This document shows, piece after piece, positions 8,154 through 16,600 of a stretch of DNA of 26,051 bases (position 1 is the first letter of the stretch; the number at the start of each line of letters is the position of its first letter). The stretch is from the NCBI GenBank assembly GCA_000435335.1, contig FR891314.1:1-26051 (forward strand). The letters are read 5' to 3'. Source of the DNA: Clostridium sp. CAG:964. GTDB taxonomy: Bacteria; Bacillota; Clostridia; Oscillospirales; Acutalibacteraceae. The notes below the pieces were generated by a model. The model saw only the letters and a program-made list of their open reading frames with translations, was not told the DNA's origin and did no database searches. Made by a program: the position numbers and the translations under genes.

Positions 8154-9023
8154 ATGAAGGTAGCAGTAATTACAAATACCTCAAAGCCTCAGGCAGTAGA
8201 GTTTCAGCCTAAGGTTATAGATAAGCTGATAAATATGGGCGTTACTCCCGTTGTTTTAGAAAGAGACAGAAGAATTGCAAAAAATCATATAAACGATGTT
8301 CTTTGCTTTGAATCACATACAGAGGTTGTAAAGAATTGTGATATTCTTATTGCGATAGGCGGCGACGGTACCATTATTCATATGGCACGCCATGCGGCAA
8401 AGCACAATAAGCCGCTTTTGGGCATTAATTTCGGCAGAGTCGGCTTTGTAGCCACACTTGAGCCGCAAGACCTTGATTCTATTGACAAGCTGCTTGCAGG
8501 CAATTACTTTACACAGCAGAGAATGCTGCTGAAGGTTACGGTAGAAACACCTACAGGAGCTGAAAGGCTGTATGCTATTAACGATGCCGTTATTTCCCGT
8601 GGCTCAATGTCCAGAATGATGGACTTGTCCGTTTCGGTAAACGGCAAAAAAACCTGTCAGTACAGAGCAGACGGCGTTATTTTTTCAACGCCTACAGGCT
8701 CTACGGCATATTCACTGTCGGCAGGAGGGCCTGTTATTTGTCCCGATATTGAATGTATTTTGCTTACGCCTATATGTCCGCACAGTCTGTTTTCGAGATC
8801 TGTTATTTTTAAGGCCGGCGATAAGCTTACAGTAACCGCCGCAACAGGTGAGGGAACGGGAACCGAGGCATTTTTAACGGTTGACGGACAGTACCATTTG
8901 CCGCTTACGGACGATACAAGGGTAACTATAGAAAAGTACGAAAAGTCTTTTTCGCTAATTTCTATTGAACCGCAGAATTTTTATACTGTGCTTAACAACA
9001 AGCTGAACGAACGAGGTATATAA
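8154..9023 (+). CDS. nadK: NAD kinase
   Basis: NadK phosphorylates NAD to NADP using ATP or polyphosphate and is the only source of NADP in most bacteria. The 289-residue protein has the signature GGDGT (69-73), NFGRVGF (92-98), a ND pair (143-144) where the family has NE/ND, and the ribose-binding segment STPTGSTAYSLSAGGP (178-193). It starts 5 bases after tlyA and ends 10 bases before argR. Its position between tlyA and argR is a common clostridial arrangement that is absent from the B. subtilis version of this cluster. Length and motifs are normal. Confidence 0.96.
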   Translation: MKVAVITNTSKPQAVEFQPKVIDKLINMGVTPVVLERDRRIAKNHINDVLCFESHTEVVKNCDILIAIGGDGTIIHMARHAAKHNKPLLGINFGRVGFVATLEPQDLDSIDKLLAGNYFTQQRMLLKVTVETPTGAERLYAINDAVISRGSMSRMMDLSVSVNGKKTCQYRADGVIFSTPTGSTAYSLSAGGPVICPDIECILLTPICPHSLFSRSVIFKAGDKLTVTAATGEGTGTEAFLTVDGQYHLPLTDDTRVTIEKYEKSFSLISIEPQNFYTVLNNKLNERGI

Positions 9024-9033
9024 GGAGAGCTTT

Positions 9034-9480
9034 ATGAAATCACGCAGACACGCTACTCTTTTGGAAATTATACAGGAGTATGATATTGATACCCAAGAGG
9101 AGCTTATAGAAAAGCTCAGCCAAAGGGGCTTTACAGTAACCCAGGCTACAATATCCAGAGATATTAAGGAGCTTAAATTAATCAAAACACCCATAGGCAA
9201 CGGAAAATATAAATATACCACAGGGAATAAGTCGGGTATGGATACCCTGTCTAACTTTCAAAATCTCTTTAAAACCGCAGTTATAAGCGTGGATTTTGCC
9301 CAAAATATGGTTGTACTGAAAACCACCAACGGTATGGCACAGGGGGTGTGTGCCGCACTTGATTCAATAGAGTGGGACGGTATTTTGGGAACCATTGCCG
9401 GTGATGATACTATTTTTATTGTTGCTACATCGGGAAGCAAGGCGGCTGCCTTAACCTCGGAGTTAAAAAAGAATATGTAA
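9034..9480 (+). CDS. argR: Arginine repressor ArgR/AhrC
   Basis: ArgR is a hexameric, arginine-binding regulator that represses arginine synthesis and can activate its breakdown. The 148-residue protein has an N-terminal winged helix-turn-helix with TQATISRDIKEL (36-47), including the DNA-contacting S41-R42 pair. Its C-terminal oligomerisation and arginine-binding domain contains GTIAGDDT (119-126), whose two aspartates bind arginine. A strong AAGGAGAG site (9022-9029) overlaps the nadK stop. No arginine genes lie in the window, so it must act elsewhere; its place between nadK and recN is conserved in Firmicutes. Confidence 0.97.
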   Translation: MKSRRHATLLEIIQEYDIDTQEELIEKLSQRGFTVTQATISRDIKELKLIKTPIGNGKYKYTTGNKSGMDTLSNFQNLFKTAVISVDFAQNMVVLKTTNGMAQGVCAALDSIEWDGILGTIAGDDTIFIVATSGSKAAALTSELKKNM

Positions 9481-9510
9481 TTTTGCAAATAGTTGTAAAA
9501 GGTGAGTTTT

Positions 9511-11193
9511 ATGCTTAATTCATTGTACATAGAAAACATTGCTGTTATTGAAAAAACGAATATTGACTTCACCAAGGGCTTTAATGTTCTTACAGGTGAA
9601 ACAGGTGCAGGTAAGTCTATTATTATAGGCTCTATTAACGCACTTTTAGGGGGCAGAATTTCTAAGGATATTATCCGCTCCGGTGCTGACACAGCTTTTG
9701 TAAGCGGTAGCTTCAGCGTAACCAATCCGCAGGTGTACAGCCTGCTTGAGCAGTACGGCTTTGAGTGCGACCGGGATGACCGGCTTATTTTACAGAGAAA
9801 GCTTACAGCCAACGGCAAAAGCTCCTGCAGAATAAACGGCAGGCCTGCCAATCTTGCTGTTTTAAAGGAAATTACGGCTCATTTGGTAAATGTTCACGGT
9901 CAGCACGAAAGCTACAACCTGATGTCGCCTGAAAAGCACATTGAATATATTGACAGCATTGGCGAGCTTGACAGCATAAAAAAAGAGTACAGAGAGAATT
10001 TAGCTATACTTCGTGACTACAGAAAAAGGCTAAAAGGTGCACAAACCGACGACTCTCAGCGTGAGCGTCAAATTGACCTTTTACGCTATCAGATAAACGA
10101 AATTGAACAGGCAGCACCGCAGGAGGGCGAGTACGAACAGCTTACAGAGGAGCGCAGCAAAGCCCAAAACGCTCAGGATATTATTAGAAGCCTTTCAGAG
10201 GCAGAGGCAATTCTTGCAGGTGAAGAGCAGATAAACGGCTGTATTGACGCACTTAGAGAATGCAGCGACTGTATAGGCAGGGTTTCGGAATATGTGCCTG
10301 TAACAGAAAAGCTTTCGGAGCGTATTACAAATGTATATTACGAGCTTCAGGACTGTGCAGAGGAGATTTCGTCAATTCTGGAGGGCATTGACACAGACCC
10401 TTACAGACTGCAGGAAATAGAAGAAAGGCTTGATGTTCTGTACAGGCTTTCAAAAAAATATGGCAGTACAACTGCTGAAATATTGGAATTTTATGAAAAT
10501 GCCAAAGGTCAGCTTCAGCAGCTGGAGGATTATGAATTTAATATGGAGAGCCTGCAAAAGGATTACGACAAATATTTTCAGGCTACCAAGGAATTAGCCT
10601 TGAAGCTGTCTGCCGAAAGAAAGAAAATTTCCCGTGAGTTTGCCGCAAGGGTTAAAGAGGAAATGACCTACCTTGATATGCCAAATGTTAATTTAGAGGT
10701 TAGCATAGAGCGTTGTCCTTTAAATGAAAACGGCTGTGATAAGCTGGAATTTTTAATTTCGGCTAACCCCGGCGAAACGCCTAAGCCTGTTTCTAAAATA
10801 GCGTCGGGCGGTGAGCTGTCCAGAATGATGCTGGCTATCACAAATGTAATTGCCTCTCACAATATAGTTTCTACTATGATTTTTGACGAGGTAGACACGG
10901 GCATAAGCGGCAGTGCCTCACAAAAGGTTGGCTATAAGCTAAAGGCGTTGTCTGAAACAAGGCAGGTAATATGTATAACCCACCAAGCACAAATAGCCGC
11001 TTTGGCAGACACTCATTTCTTAATTAAGAAAAATGTTGAAAATAACAGAACCTTTACGCAGGTCAGTGAGCTAAGCTTTGAAGACCGTGTTCGTGAGCTT
11101 GCACGCATAATTGGCGGTGTGTCTATTACAGAGCTTACACTTAAGCACGCAGAGGAAATGCTTTTGCAATCAAAAAGCAAGAATAAAATTTAA
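9511..11193 (+). CDS. recN: DNA repair protein RecN
   Basis: RecN is an SMC-like ATPase recruited early to double-strand breaks, where it holds DNA ends and assists RecA-dependent repair. The 560-residue protein has Walker A GETGAGKS (29-36), a long coiled-coil-rich middle (about 150-390), the ABC signature SGGELSRMM (432-440) and Walker B leading into D459-E460 (FDEVDTGISG). These are all the parts needed for ATP hydrolysis. The in-frame GTG at 9502 lies inside the AAAAGGTGAG ribosome site (9497-9506), so the ATG at 9511 is the likely start. The argR-recN pair is conserved, but in Bacillus and many clostridia recN is followed by spoIVB and spo0A, which are replaced here by recJ. Confidence 0.97.
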   Translation: MLNSLYIENIAVIEKTNIDFTKGFNVLTGETGAGKSIIIGSINALLGGRISKDIIRSGADTAFVSGSFSVTNPQVYSLLEQYGFECDRDDRLILQRKLTANGKSSCRINGRPANLAVLKEITAHLVNVHGQHESYNLMSPEKHIEYIDSIGELDSIKKEYRENLAILRDYRKRLKGAQTDDSQRERQIDLLRYQINEIEQAAPQEGEYEQLTEERSKAQNAQDIIRSLSEAEAILAGEEQINGCIDALRECSDCIGRVSEYVPVTEKLSERITNVYYELQDCAEEISSILEGIDTDPYRLQEIEERLDVLYRLSKKYGSTTAEILEFYENAKGQLQQLEDYEFNMESLQKDYDKYFQATKELALKLSAERKKISREFAARVKEEMTYLDMPNVNLEVSIERCPLNENGCDKLEFLISANPGETPKPVSKIASGGELSRMMLAITNVIASHNIVSTMIFDEVDTGISGSASQKVGYKLKALSETRQVICITHQAQIAALADTHFLIKKNVENNRTFTQVSELSFEDRVRELARIIGGVSITELTLKHAEEMLLQSKSKNKI

Positions 11194-11205
11194 GCAGGTA
11201 GTTTT

Positions 11206-13257
11206 ATGAAGGACTGGAAACCGGAACAATTAAATAAAGAACAGGTAAGGGCTATGGCCTCGGATTACGGTATACCTGCTATAGTTGCCATGCTTTTGTC
11301 TATAAGAGGTGTTGACACCTACGAGGAGGTTCAAGGGTTTCTTTATGATAACGATGAGCTTGAGGATCCGTTTTTAATGATTGATATGGACAAGGCGACA
11401 GACAGAATTTTCAAGGCCTTGGAGGATAATGAAAGCATATGCGTGTACGGCGACTATGACGCCGACGGCGTAACCTCTACAGCACTTTTGTATGATTATT
11501 TAAGCTCATTAGGAGCAAGGGCTTCTTACTACATTCCCTCAAGAGAAGCAGAGGGCTACGGTATGAACAACGGTGCTGTGGATAAAATAGCAGAAAAGGG
11601 CATAACGCTTATTATTACAGTGGATAACGGTGTTTCGGCGGCAGAGCAAATAGAGTATGCAAAAACACTGGGTATAGATACAGTAGTTACCGACCACCAC
11701 ACACCGCCCGAAAAGCTGCCTGACGCCGTTGCGGTTGTTAATCCCCACAGGGCCGACTGTATGTCGGAATTTAAGCACTTGTCAGGTGTGGGCGTTGCCT
11801 TCAAGCTTATAATGGCACTTGAAGACCAACATTTGGATATTGAAAAGCTGCTTAATAAATATTCCGATATTGCCGCACTGGGTACTATAGGAGATATTGT
11901 ATCTTTAACAGGCGAAAACAGAGTGCTGGTAAAGAACGGACTGAACGCTATTAAAAATCTTCAGCGAAAGGGTATAAGTGCACTGCTTGATACAGCCGGC
12001 ATAAAGGGCAGCAACAAGCTTACAGCCGGAAGGCTTGCCTTTACGGTAGTGCCAAGAATAAATGCCTGCGGCAGACTGGAATTGTCCGAAAAATCTGTCG
12101 AGCTGTTATTAACGGAGGATGACGCTGTTTCCCGGGAAATATCCCAACAGCTTTCAGAGGATAATAAGATAAGACAGCAAATTGAAAGAGATATACTAAG
12201 CCAGGTTTTGTTATATATTGAGCAGAATCCGAGCATTAAATATAAAAGAGTAATGGTAATAAGCGGCGAGGGCTGGCACCAAGGAGTTATAGGCATAGTG
12301 GCCTCAAGGGTAAAGGACATATACGGAAAGCCGGTTATTATTATTACAACAGAGGGCGGCTCGGCAAAGGGCAGCGGCAGAAGTATAGAGGGCTTTTCTC
12401 TTATAGACGCTATAACCTCCTGTAGTGACTTGCTTCCGCATTTCGGCGGACACCCAATGGCGGCAGGGCTGAGTATAGCTGCAGCCGATATTGAGGAGTT
12501 TTCTATCAGAATTAATCGCTATGCCTTTGAAAAGGGCGATATGCCGCTTCCTACTCTTAAAATAGACTGCAAGCTAAACCCAAAATTTCTTAATGCAGAG
12601 CTTGCAAAGCAAATATCAATGCTTGAACCCTTTGGTGCGGGAAACCCTACCCCTGTATTCGGCTTGTACAATATGTGCCTAAGGAAGGTTACGCCTGTAG
12701 GAAACGGAAACCACCTAAGGCTGACATTTGAAAGAGATAAAATACCTGTAAATGCTATGCTGTTTTTTACAACGGCAGAGCAGCTTCCCTACAGAGTGGG
12801 AGATGTGCTTGATTTAGCAGTGACAATAGATATAAACGAATATAACAACAAGCAGTCATTAAGTGTTATAATAAAAGAAATAAAGCCCGGCGGTGTTGAT
12901 ACTAACGTTGTGCTGAACGAAAATCGGCTGTTTGAAAAGCTTATGAATTTAGAACAGCTTTCCCCGCAGCAGGCAAATACCTTACTGCCTGCAAGAGAGG
13001 ACTTTGCGGTTGTGTTTAAATTTCTCCGCAGTGAAAAGGGCTGGAGCTATCCGCCATACATAATATGTGCAAGACTTAACAACAAAAGAATTAATTATGG
13101 CAGACTACAGGTTATACTTACGGCTATGCAGCAGCTTTCGCTTATTGAGTATAAAAACACCTACAATGAAACCGTTATAAAATTACTGCCGACCGAGGGT
13201 AAGGCAGACCTTAACAGTGCAAAAATAATGAAACAGCTTTTGTCTTATATTAATTAA
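11206..13257 (+). CDS. recJ: Single-stranded-DNA-specific exonuclease RecJ
   Basis: RecJ is a 5'-to-3' single-strand DNA exonuclease of the DHH superfamily. It resects ends with a RecQ-type helicase and acts in RecF-pathway recombination and base-excision repair. The 683-residue protein has GDYDADGVTS (82-91), D140, TDHH (162-165) and the DHHA1 motif with GGHPMAAG (414-421), so the manganese site looks intact. An OB-fold follows, and then a C-terminal extension of about 120 residues of the kind seen in Firmicutes RecJ. It follows recN by 12 bases, putting two recombination nuclease/ATPase genes side by side. Confidence 0.95.
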   Translation: MKDWKPEQLNKEQVRAMASDYGIPAIVAMLLSIRGVDTYEEVQGFLYDNDELEDPFLMIDMDKATDRIFKALEDNESICVYGDYDADGVTSTALLYDYLSSLGARASYYIPSREAEGYGMNNGAVDKIAEKGITLIITVDNGVSAAEQIEYAKTLGIDTVVTDHHTPPEKLPDAVAVVNPHRADCMSEFKHLSGVGVAFKLIMALEDQHLDIEKLLNKYSDIAALGTIGDIVSLTGENRVLVKNGLNAIKNLQRKGISALLDTAGIKGSNKLTAGRLAFTVVPRINACGRLELSEKSVELLLTEDDAVSREISQQLSEDNKIRQQIERDILSQVLLYIEQNPSIKYKRVMVISGEGWHQGVIGIVASRVKDIYGKPVIIITTEGGSAKGSGRSIEGFSLIDAITSCSDLLPHFGGHPMAAGLSIAAADIEEFSIRINRYAFEKGDMPLPTLKIDCKLNPKFLNAELAKQISMLEPFGAGNPTPVFGLYNMCLRKVTPVGNGNHLRLTFERDKIPVNAMLFFTTAEQLPYRVGDVLDLAVTIDINEYNNKQSLSVIIKEIKPGGVDTNVVLNENRLFEKLMNLEQLSPQQANTLLPAREDFAVVFKFLRSEKGWSYPPYIICARLNNKRINYGRLQVILTAMQQLSLIEYKNTYNETVIKLLPTEGKADLNSAKIMKQLLSYIN

Positions 13258-13290
13258 CGGCTGTTAATACTATAAAAGGGGGATATAAAT

Positions 13291-15489
13291 ATGTCAGAAG
13301 TATTAGTTCACTATCAGGATTATGAAGAGCTTAAAAGAATGATGAGAGAAAGCGGAAGAGATTATGACACTCAGCTCATCGAAAAGGCGTATAATTTGGC
13401 AAGCGAGGCACACGGCGACCAACGCAGAGTGTCAGGCGTGCCGTATATTCTGCACCCCACATCGGTCGCCTGTATTTTGGTAGACCTTGGTATGGACAGC
13501 GAAACCGTGGTAGCGGCTCTTTTGCACGATGTTGTAGAGGATACCGATGTTACTTTAGAGGAAATAATTAAGCTGTTCGGTGACGAAATTGCCCATTTGA
13601 TTGACGGCGTAACAAAGCTGAAGAAAATACCGTATTCAAACAGAGAGGTGCGTCAGGCTGAAAATATAAGGAAAATGCTTATTGCTATGTCTGACGATAT
13701 TAGGGTAATTATCATTAAGCTTGCCGATCGCTTGCACAATATGCGTACCATTGAGTGTATGCGTGAGCAAAAAAGGCGGGATATTGCCCTGGAAACAATG
13801 GAGGTTTTTGCCCCCATTGCTCATCGCTTGGGTATTCGCACCGTAAAAGAGGAAATGGAGGACTTGTCCCTAAGATACCTGGATCCTATAGGCTACAAGG
13901 AAATAGAGGATAAGCTTGCGTTTAGCGAGCCTGAAAGAAAAAAGTTTATAGAACGCATAAAAAAGGAAATTGTAGAAAGAGCAAAGGGTATTGTAGATGA
14001 CATTTATATAGAGGGCAGAGTAAAAAGCATAAACGGCATTTACAAGAAAACCTTTATGAAGGGCAAAAGTATAGAGCAGATTTACGACATTTTTGCCGTT
14101 CGTGTTATAGTCAATACCGTAAGCGACTGCTACAACATTCTTGGCGTTGTGCATGATATGTTTAAGCCGCTGCCAAACAGGTTTAAGGATTATATATCTA
14201 CCCCAAAGCCAAATATGTATCAGTCACTGCATACAACGGTAATCGGTAAAGAGGGCGTGCCTTTTGAGGTCCAAATAAGAACCTGGGAAATGCACCATAC
14301 AGCCGAGTACGGTATTGCCGCACACTGGAAGTATAAGCTGGGGCTAAAGGGCAAGAGCAAGGACGATATGAGCGAAAAGGTACAGTGGATTCGCCAAATA
14401 CTGGAAAATCAGCTTGACGATGAAACCGATATTATACGCAATATAAAAACAGACCTTGCACCTGAGGAGGTATTTATATTTACACCTAAGGGTGATGTCT
14501 TAAGTCTGCCTACCGGTGCAACGGTTATTGATGTTGCCTATGCCATTCATTCTGCGGTAGGAAATCGTATGATAGGTGCAAAGGTAGACGGCAGAATAAT
14601 GCCTATTGACTATCATGTAAAGACAGGCGAAATAATAGAGATTCTTACCTCAAAGGAAACAGCAGGGCCAAAAAGAGACTGGCTTGCAAAGGTAAAAACG
14701 AGTGAAGCAAGAAATAAAATAAAAAGCTGGTTTAAAAAGGAGTGTCGTGAAGAAAATATAGAGCGTGGTAAGGCGGAAATCGACAAGGAGTTTAAGCACA
14801 ACGGCATAGTTTTAACAGACGATGAGCGTGTGGAGTTTTTCCTTGAAATACTGAAAAAGCAGTTTACAGGCTTGCAGGATTTTTATGCGGCTGTAGGCTA
14901 CGGAGGTTTTTTAATTTGGAAGCTTGGGCCTAGAATGAGAGAGCTGTACAACAAAAAGTACAAGCCGCAGCTTGAAGCAGAGGAGGAGCCTGTAGTTGAA
15001 ACAAAGCCTGTTAAGGCGTCAAAGTCCAGCAACGGTGTTATTGTTGAGGGTATAGACGATATGCTTGTAAATTTGGCTCGCTGCTGCAACCCTATGAGGG
15101 GTGACGAAATTATAGGCTATATTACCCGTGGCAACGGCGTTTCTATTCATAAATGCAGCTGTAAGAATGTTCCTGACAAGGAGGAAAGGGACAACAGCGA
15201 AAATGCGGCACGCTGGGTAAATGCCCACTGGGACGACGAGGTGTCAAAGGCCGAGTCATACCAAGCAACAGTAGAGGTTTCTGCAACAGACCGTACCGGA
15301 CTTATTGCCGATGTTACAAATGTGCTAAGCTCTTTGCATATATATATTCATTCGATTAATTCCTCCGAGAGTAAAAACGGTGTTGCTACCATTCGTGTTA
15401 CAATTACCGTTTCAAATATGGAGCATTTAAAGGGAATATTGTCAAAGCTGTCAAGCATTAATGGCGTACAGACGGTTGCGAGAATATAA
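13291..15489 (+). CDS. relA: Bifunctional (p)ppGpp synthetase/hydrolase Rel
   Basis: Rel makes (p)ppGpp from ATP and GDP/GTP when uncharged tRNA is on the ribosome, and breaks it down otherwise, controlling the stringent response. The 732-residue protein has an N-terminal HD hydrolase domain with H55, HD 79-80 and ED 83-84. The synthetase domain has RFKD (297-300), YQSLH (310-314) and EVQIRT (326-331). A TGS domain (about 392-454), a Cys-rich segment (RCC near 598 and KCSCK near 622) and a C-terminal ACT domain (about 658-732) complete it. The RxKD signature is that of bifunctional enzymes; monofunctional RelA has ExDD. Its neighbours dtd, the beta-lactamase-fold hydrolase and hemZ downstream are a common clostridial set. 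Confidence 0.96.
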   Translation: MSEVLVHYQDYEELKRMMRESGRDYDTQLIEKAYNLASEAHGDQRRVSGVPYILHPTSVACILVDLGMDSETVVAALLHDVVEDTDVTLEEIIKLFGDEIAHLIDGVTKLKKIPYSNREVRQAENIRKMLIAMSDDIRVIIIKLADRLHNMRTIECMREQKRRDIALETMEVFAPIAHRLGIRTVKEEMEDLSLRYLDPIGYKEIEDKLAFSEPERKKFIERIKKEIVERAKGIVDDIYIEGRVKSINGIYKKTFMKGKSIEQIYDIFAVRVIVNTVSDCYNILGVVHDMFKPLPNRFKDYISTPKPNMYQSLHTTVIGKEGVPFEVQIRTWEMHHTAEYGIAAHWKYKLGLKGKSKDDMSEKVQWIRQILENQLDDETDIIRNIKTDLAPEEVFIFTPKGDVLSLPTGATVIDVAYAIHSAVGNRMIGAKVDGRIMPIDYHVKTGEIIEILTSKETAGPKRDWLAKVKTSEARNKIKSWFKKECREENIERGKAEIDKEFKHNGIVLTDDERVEFFLEILKKQFTGLQDFYAAVGYGGFLIWKLGPRMRELYNKKYKPQLEAEEEPVVETKPVKASKSSNGVIVEGIDDMLVNLARCCNPMRGDEIIGYITRGNGVSIHKCSCKNVPDKEERDNSENAARWVNAHWDDEVSKAESYQATVEVSATDRTGLIADVTNVLSSLHIYIHSINSSESKNGVATIRVTITVSNMEHLKGILSKLSSINGVQTVARI

Positions 15490-15503
15490 GAGGTGAGGTA
15501 TTA

Positions 15504-15962
15504 ATGAAAACTATTATTCAAAGGGTAAGCAGTGCCGATGTAACGGTTGACAACAGCATTGCAGGCAGTATAGAACAGGGGCTGTTGGTTTTGCTGGGTG
15601 TCGAACAGGGTGACGATGAATATGAGGCGGATTTGCTTGCCAACAAAATAGCAAACCTTAGAATATTCAGCGACGAAAACGATAAAATGAATTTGTCACT
15701 GCTTGACATAAAGGGCGAGGCACTGGTTATCTCGAATTTTACCCTGTGCGGCGACTGCAAAAAGGGAAGAAGACCATTTTTCGGCGACGCCGCCTTGCCG
15801 TCAGAGGCACAGCCGCTGTATGACTATTTTTGTGCAAGGCTGTCGGAATGCGGTGTAAAAAAGGTGGATAAGGGAGTTTTTGGAGCCGATATGAAGGTAA
15901 GGCTTTTAAATGACGGGCCTGTTACAATTTCTATTAATTCAAAGGAGCTGTCGCATAAATGA
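15504..15962 (+). CDS. dtd: D-aminoacyl-tRNA deacylase
   Basis: Dtd removes D-amino acids (and mischarged glycine) from tRNA, preventing their use in translation. The 152-residue homodimer-type protein has the N-terminal IIQRVSSADVTV segment, the first active-site motif as SNFTL (77-81; usually SQFTL), RRPFFGDA (89-96) and the Gly-cisPro motif in NDGPVT (136-141). It follows rel by 14 bases and overlaps the next gene by 4. The Gln-to-Asn change at residue 78 is slightly unusual, but everything else fits, and rel-dtd is a standard pair. Confidence 0.95.
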   Translation: MKTIIQRVSSADVTVDNSIAGSIEQGLLVLLGVEQGDDEYEADLLANKIANLRIFSDENDKMNLSLLDIKGEALVISNFTLCGDCKKGRRPFFGDAALPSEAQPLYDYFCARLSECGVKKVDKGVFGADMKVRLLNDGPVTISINSKELSHK

Positions 15963-16579
15963 TTACAGTACAAGGTGTGCCTGTAGGTGCATTACAGGTG
16001 AATTGCTATATGCTTAAGGATTCAAGCACAGGCTTTATTGCTGTAGTTGACCCGGGAGATAATTGTACCGCACTGAAAAAGCTTGTGGAAAATGAAAAGG
16101 AAAATATAAAGTATATTTTGCTTACCCACGGTCACTTTGACCACATTGGCTACGCACAGGCACTAAAGGAGCAAACAAATGCCAAGCTGGCAATAAGCAA
16201 GGCAGACGAGCTTTTGCTGAACGATAATAACCTTAATCTGTCAATGGCGTTTTTCGGTACAGGGGTGCCAAAAACCGTTGCAGATATTACTTTGGAGGAT
16301 AACGACACTCTAATGCTTGGCGACAGCAGGGTGACATTTATCTCTACACCGGGGCATACTAAGGGCAGCGGCTGTTATATAATTGACAATAACATTTTCA
16401 CCGGCGATACGCTTATGAGGCTTTCAATGGGAAGAACAGACTTTCCTACCGGCAGTGACGATGATATGAAGACCTCTCTTAAAAGACTTGCCGCTTTGCA
16501 GGAAAATTACAATGTGTACCCCGGGCACGGCGATTACAGCACCTTAAATTACGAAAAAAGCTGTAACCCGTATTTATAA
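15959..16579 (+). CDS. Metallo-beta-lactamase-fold hydrolase (glyoxalase II-like)
   Basis: This 206-residue protein has a complete set of metal ligands for a two-zinc/iron hydrolase: H57, H59, D61 and H62 in THGHFDHIG, then H133, D150 and H190 (PGH). The short single-domain form resembles the YcbL/GloB-like subgroup, which hydrolyses S-lactoylglutathione or related thioesters; clostridia often lack glutathione, so the true substrate is open. Its ATG overlaps the dtd stop by 4 bases, and hemZ follows after 21 bases. This dtd-hydrolase-hemZ order recurs in clostridia. The fold is certain; the substrate is not known. Confidence 0.88.
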   Translation: MITVQGVPVGALQVNCYMLKDSSTGFIAVVDPGDNCTALKKLVENEKENIKYILLTHGHFDHIGYAQALKEQTNAKLAISKADELLLNDNNLNLSMAFFGTGVPKTVADITLEDNDTLMLGDSRVTFISTPGHTKGSGCYIIDNNIFTGDTLMRLSMGRTDFPTGSDDDMKTSLKRLAALQENYNVYPGHGDYSTLNYEKSCNPYL

Positions 16580-16600
16580 TTTATGTATATCAGGTGAATT

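Noticed and set aside
9258..9851. Minus-strand frame of 197 codons across argR and recN
   Set aside because: It lies opposite two well-supported genes, spans their junction, and shows no family motif or ribosome site.
13254..13267. Imperfect palindrome TTAACGGCTGTTAA between recJ and rel as an operator
   Set aside because: It is short, imperfect, and has no promoter of acceptable quality beside it, so it could be chance in A+T-rich DNA.
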